From assembly GCA_002771355.1 (NCBI GenBank), contig PCSU01000038.1, forward strand, positions 1 to 8,455: 8,455 nt of DNA. Reading direction: 5' to 3'. The notes beneath the pieces were generated by a model. It saw only the letters and a program-made list of their open reading frames with translations, was not told the DNA's origin and did no database searches. This stretch comes from a candidate division WWE3 bacterium CG22_combo_CG10-13_8_21_14_all_39_12. Its GTDB lineage: Bacteria > Patescibacteriota > 4484-211 > GCA-002791395. Within the stretch, counting starts at the first letter, position 1; each line of letters starts with the position of its first letter. A program made the position numbers and the translations under genes. Below are positions 6,605 through 8,455 of the stretch, in pieces.

Positions 6605-6632
6605 TTCATTAACCTCAACCTATTGGTATACA
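6605..6632 (+). promoter_or_regulatory. Promoter of cca, extended -10 type
   Basis: TTGGTATACAAT at 6623-6634 contains an extended -10 (TG, G, TATACA 6627-6632). A weak TTCATT (6605-6610) lies 16 bp upstream. The -10 ends 8 nt before the ATG at 6641, again implying a leaderless or near-leaderless mRNA. An in-frame TTG at 6623 lies inside this element and is therefore unlikely to be the start codon. Confidence 0.5.
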
Positions 6633-6640
6633 ATAAAACT

Positions 6641-8290
6641 ATGTCTGCCCTGACAAATCAATTTACAATAGATACGCCATCAATTGTCAAAAGAATTGCA
6701 AAACTACTTAACCAAAAAGGTGGAAAAACATTCCTTGTTGGTGGCATTGTAAGGGACGCTGTTATTAACCAGATCCACTGCACAACTTTTCCATTGTCAG
6801 ACTACGATTTAGAAGTTTTTGGTCTTGAGCTTTCTGAAATCGAAAAAATCCTAAAAGACAACCTGCCTTATTTTATTTCACAAGAAGGGAAAGCGTTTCA
6901 AGTACTTAAGGTTCATCACCAACATGGATACAAACCTATTGATATAACAGTCCCCCGAACTGAAACAAGTACAGGACCTGCCCACACAGATTTTGTTGTT
7001 ACAGCTAATCCACAATTACAAATTAAAGAAGCAGCAATAAGAAGAGATCTGACTATTAATGCACTATATTACGACATTCAAAAGTCTCAAATTATCGATC
7101 CCTTTGGAGGTTTAGACGATATTTCCAATCAAGTGATTAATATAGTTAACCGGAAAACCTTTAAAGAAGATCCTTTGCGCGTTTTAAGGGTTATGCAATT
7201 TGCAGCACGATTTGGATTTACAGTTTCACCCGCAACTATTGAGATATCAAAGGAAATTGTCCAAAGCAATATGCTTTTAGCACTACCAATTGAACGAGTT
7301 CAACAAGCCTTTATGGATCTATTTTTTAACGCAACAAAACCATCTCTCGGGTTTCAGTTTTTAAAAGATTCTGATGCACTTTTCCTCTATCTACCTGAAC
7401 TAGATAAACTGGCACATACCCACCAAACGCCCTCGTGGCATCCTGAAGGGAATGTTTTTATTCATACTATGCAGGCTATAAATGCAGCACAGGACATTTC
7501 TGAGCGTGAAGGTTTAAGTAAATATGAAAAAGCACTCCTCATTGTTGGGGCACTTTGTCATGATTTAGGCAAAGGGGTCTCTACTAAGTTTATTGCATCT
7601 GAAAATATCCATATCGCACATGGACATAGCAAAACTGGGGTTGCACTTGCAAAAGACATTCTTAAACGTATTAATGCACCTGAGCACATACAAAAAAGAA
7701 TCCCTATCCTTATTGAAAAACACTTGCTTTTACCTGTCCTATATTCAAACCATACTAAAGGCATTAACCAAACACGGGCTTTATATAGATTAATACAGGA
7801 ATTACAAAAACATCAACTGAGTCTTGATATGCTTTTATGGGTTACTGAGTCAGATACCAGGGCAAGGAATGATAACGTTGAAATATACGAACCGCTTGAC
7901 CGTAATGATGTTCCACTCATCAATGAAATATATGATTGGGTAGCTGTTACCAGAATAGAGATAGAAAGTACTGGTTCCTCTCACCAAGAGGTGGTAGATG
8001 GCTCTGACCTCATCAGAATCGTTCACAAACCACAGGGAATATGGATACATGCAATGAAACACTTATTAGAAGATATTGTTTTTGACCCTGAATTTAGAAA
8101 CCTTATTCCCCGTCCATATATTCTGGATGAAGAAAATAATGTAACTGAAAAGCTTATACATACCTTGTTTTCATTTACTGAAAATTACATGGAGCGTAAT
8201 AATACTTCCTGGCAATTCATCTCACAAAATGAAGAGATGAGAGAAAAACTCCTGGGTCAATTCATGATCTACTACAAGCAACAGGTGTAA
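6641..8290 (+). CDS. cca: CCA-adding tRNA nucleotidyltransferase with HD domain
   Basis: A 549-residue class II nucleotidyltransferase that builds or repairs the CCA end of tRNAs, with an HD phosphohydrolase domain. The head domain (about 28-165) has LVGGIVRD (32-39), SDYDLEVFG with metal-binding Asp54 and Asp56, the nucleotide-recognition RRDLTINAL (134-142) and IDPFGGLDDI. The neck follows with EDPLRVLRVMQFAARFGF (176-193). The HD domain (about 265-370) has WHPEG, FIHT, CHDLGKG with His307-Asp308, and HGHS (327-330). The C-terminal part (about 430-549) contains VVDGSDLIRIVHKPQG, resembling the family tail but extending it; E. coli Cca has 412 residues. The HD domain may give phosphatase or phosphodiesterase activity, as in E. 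coli. A pure poly(A) polymerase is an alternative. ATG 6641 is chosen over TTG 6623 because the TTG lies in the -10 element. It is divergent from the six-gene operon. Confidence 0.9.
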   Translation: MSALTNQFTIDTPSIVKRIAKLLNQKGGKTFLVGGIVRDAVINQIHCTTFPLSDYDLEVFGLELSEIEKILKDNLPYFISQEGKAFQVLKVHHQHGYKPIDITVPRTETSTGPAHTDFVVTANPQLQIKEAAIRRDLTINALYYDIQKSQIIDPFGGLDDISNQVINIVNRKTFKEDPLRVLRVMQFAARFGFTVSPATIEISKEIVQSNMLLALPIERVQQAFMDLFFNATKPSLGFQFLKDSDALFLYLPELDKLAHTHQTPSWHPEGNVFIHTMQAINAAQDISEREGLSKYEKALLIVGALCHDLGKGVSTKFIASENIHIAHGHSKTGVALAKDILKRINAPEHIQKRIPILIEKHLLLPVLYSNHTKGINQTRALYRLIQELQKHQLSLDMLLWVTESDTRARNDNVEIYEPLDRNDVPLINEIYDWVAVTRIEIESTGSSHQEVVDGSDLIRIVHKPQGIWIHAMKHLLEDIVFDPEFRNLIPRPYILDEENNVTEKLIHTLFSFTENYMERNNTSWQFISQNEEMREKLLGQFMIYYKQQV

Positions 8291-8332
8291 TTTAATCTGT
8301 AAAAAAGTTATCTCCTATAAAAATTGCAACCC

Positions 8333-8350
8333 CTAGGCCTAAATACCTAG
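8333..8350. repeat. Small inverted repeat CTAGG/CCTAG
   Basis: CTAGG at 8333-8337 pairs with CCTAG at 8346-8350 around an 8-nt loop. The segment also contains the overlapping palindromes CCTAGG and TAGGCCTA. It sits just before the larger hairpins. Confidence 0.5.
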
Positions 8351-8360
8351 ATGCTTGGTA

Positions 8361-8400
8361 ATGCGAAGTTGAGTTTGTACTCAAACTCAGTGGTTCGTAT
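8361..8400. repeat. Long hairpin 1
   Basis: TGAGTTTG (8370-8377) and CAAACTCA (8382-8389) form a perfect 8-bp stem around the loop TACT. The stem extends through two wobble pairs (GT 8368-8369 with GT 8390-8391), a GG bulge (8392-8393) and a 7-bp outer stem of ATGCGAA (8361-8367) with TTCGTAT (8394-8400), one of them G-T. This is about 17 pairs in 40 nt. Confidence 0.75.
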
Positions 8401-8417
8401 TGTGTAGTTTACGACGT

Positions 8418-8440
8418 GCAGTTTTGTACCCAAACACTGC
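8418..8440. repeat. Hairpin 2, related in core to hairpin 1
   Basis: GCAGT (8418-8422) pairs with ACTGC (8436-8440). After a bulged C at 8435, TTTG (8423-8426) pairs with CAAA (8431-8434), leaving the loop TACC. The core TTTGTACCCAAAC differs from hairpin 1 (TTTGTACTCAAAC) by one base. Confidence 0.7.
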
Positions 8441-8455
8441 TAAGCATGTAATCAT

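Larger units (their letters stand above)
8351..8447. ncRNA. Candidate structured RNA: helix enclosing two hairpins
   Basis: ATGCTT (8351-8356) pairs with AAGCAT (8442-8447), closing a segment that holds the two strong hairpins at 8361-8400 and 8418-8440. This gives a three-way junction. GGTA (8357-8360) is complementary to the TACC loop of the second hairpin (8427-8430), which would allow a pseudoknot. No known riboswitch or ribozyme core was recognised. The strand is unknown because every helix can also form from the complement. The outer helix is only 6 bp, so the whole-fold claim is weaker than the hairpins themselves. Confidence 0.35.
8291..8455. other. Non-coding right end rich in inverted repeats
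   Basis: After the cca stop there is no convincing gene. The first 40 bp are AT-rich with a possible plus-strand -10 (TATAAA, 8316-8321). The rest holds three inverted repeats and no T-tract, so none is a standard intrinsic terminator. A minus-strand frame open from the right edge ends at TGA 8389-8387 (about 22 codons); it could be the 3' end of a convergent gene but has no recognisable family. Confidence 0.6.

Noticed and set aside
6623..6640. TTG at 6623 as the start of cca
   Set aside because: It adds six codons but lies inside the extended -10 TGGTATACA; the ATG at 6641 has the same -10-to-start geometry as other genes here.
8316..8321. TATAAA after cca as the promoter of a downstream RNA or gene
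   Set aside because: No convincing -35 is found at usual spacing and no downstream gene is visible, so it is noted only within the non-coding entry.
8361..8400. Hairpin 1 as a rho-independent terminator of cca
   Set aside because: Neither strand has a T-tract after the stem, the distance from the cca stop is about 70 bp, and the stem is not GC-rich.
8387..8455. Minus-strand frame ending in TGA at 8387 as the 3' end of a gene
   Set aside because: About 22 codons with no recognisable family, overlapping the hairpins; it cannot be supported without sequence beyond the edge.

Overview
The window is AT-rich, tightly packed bacterial DNA using the standard code: TGA ends the xseA frame and no complete gene is interrupted by TGA. 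Small gaps, short leaders, a cell-wall enzyme pair and a compact tRNA-maturation gene fit a Patescibacteria/CPR-type genome. That assignment is inference; no rRNA or ribosomal protein is present to settle it.

Layout. (1) Positions 1-167: the likely first codons of a minus-strand gene leaving the left edge, preceded by a strong Shine-Dalgarno, then a divergent spacer. (2) 168-560, plus strand: a small DUF3465-like protein whose 3' end overlaps the next, convergent gene by 14 bp. (3) 547-6551, minus strand: six closely spaced genes forming a likely operon, in transcription order a DUF1189-like membrane protein, a 12-TM DUF4173/DUF4153-like membrane protein, xseA, xseB (exonuclease VII), a VanY-type D,D-carboxypeptidase and an L,D-transpeptidase. 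(4) 6552-6640: a divergent promoter region. (5) 6641-8290, plus strand: a CCA-adding nucleotidyltransferase with an HD domain. (6) 8291-8455: non-coding DNA rich in inverted repeats that can fold into a branched structure.

How the genes fit together. VanY removes the terminal D-Ala of pentapeptide stems, and L,D-transpeptidases use the resulting tetrapeptides as donors, so the two adjacent enzymes can act in sequence on the envelope. The two DUF membrane proteins each carry a large domain predicted outside the membrane and probably act together, with unknown function. Exonuclease VII and Cca are housekeeping nucleic-acid enzymes.

The best leads are three. Complete genes lack Shine-Dalgarno sequences and often have a -10-like hexamer 6-9 nt before the ATG, suggesting leaderless transcripts even inside the operon. 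The right end holds a hairpin cluster compatible with a three-way junction RNA. The L,D-transpeptidase has Gly in place of the usual His in its SHGC motif. I see no CRISPR array, transposase, tRNA or rRNA gene.
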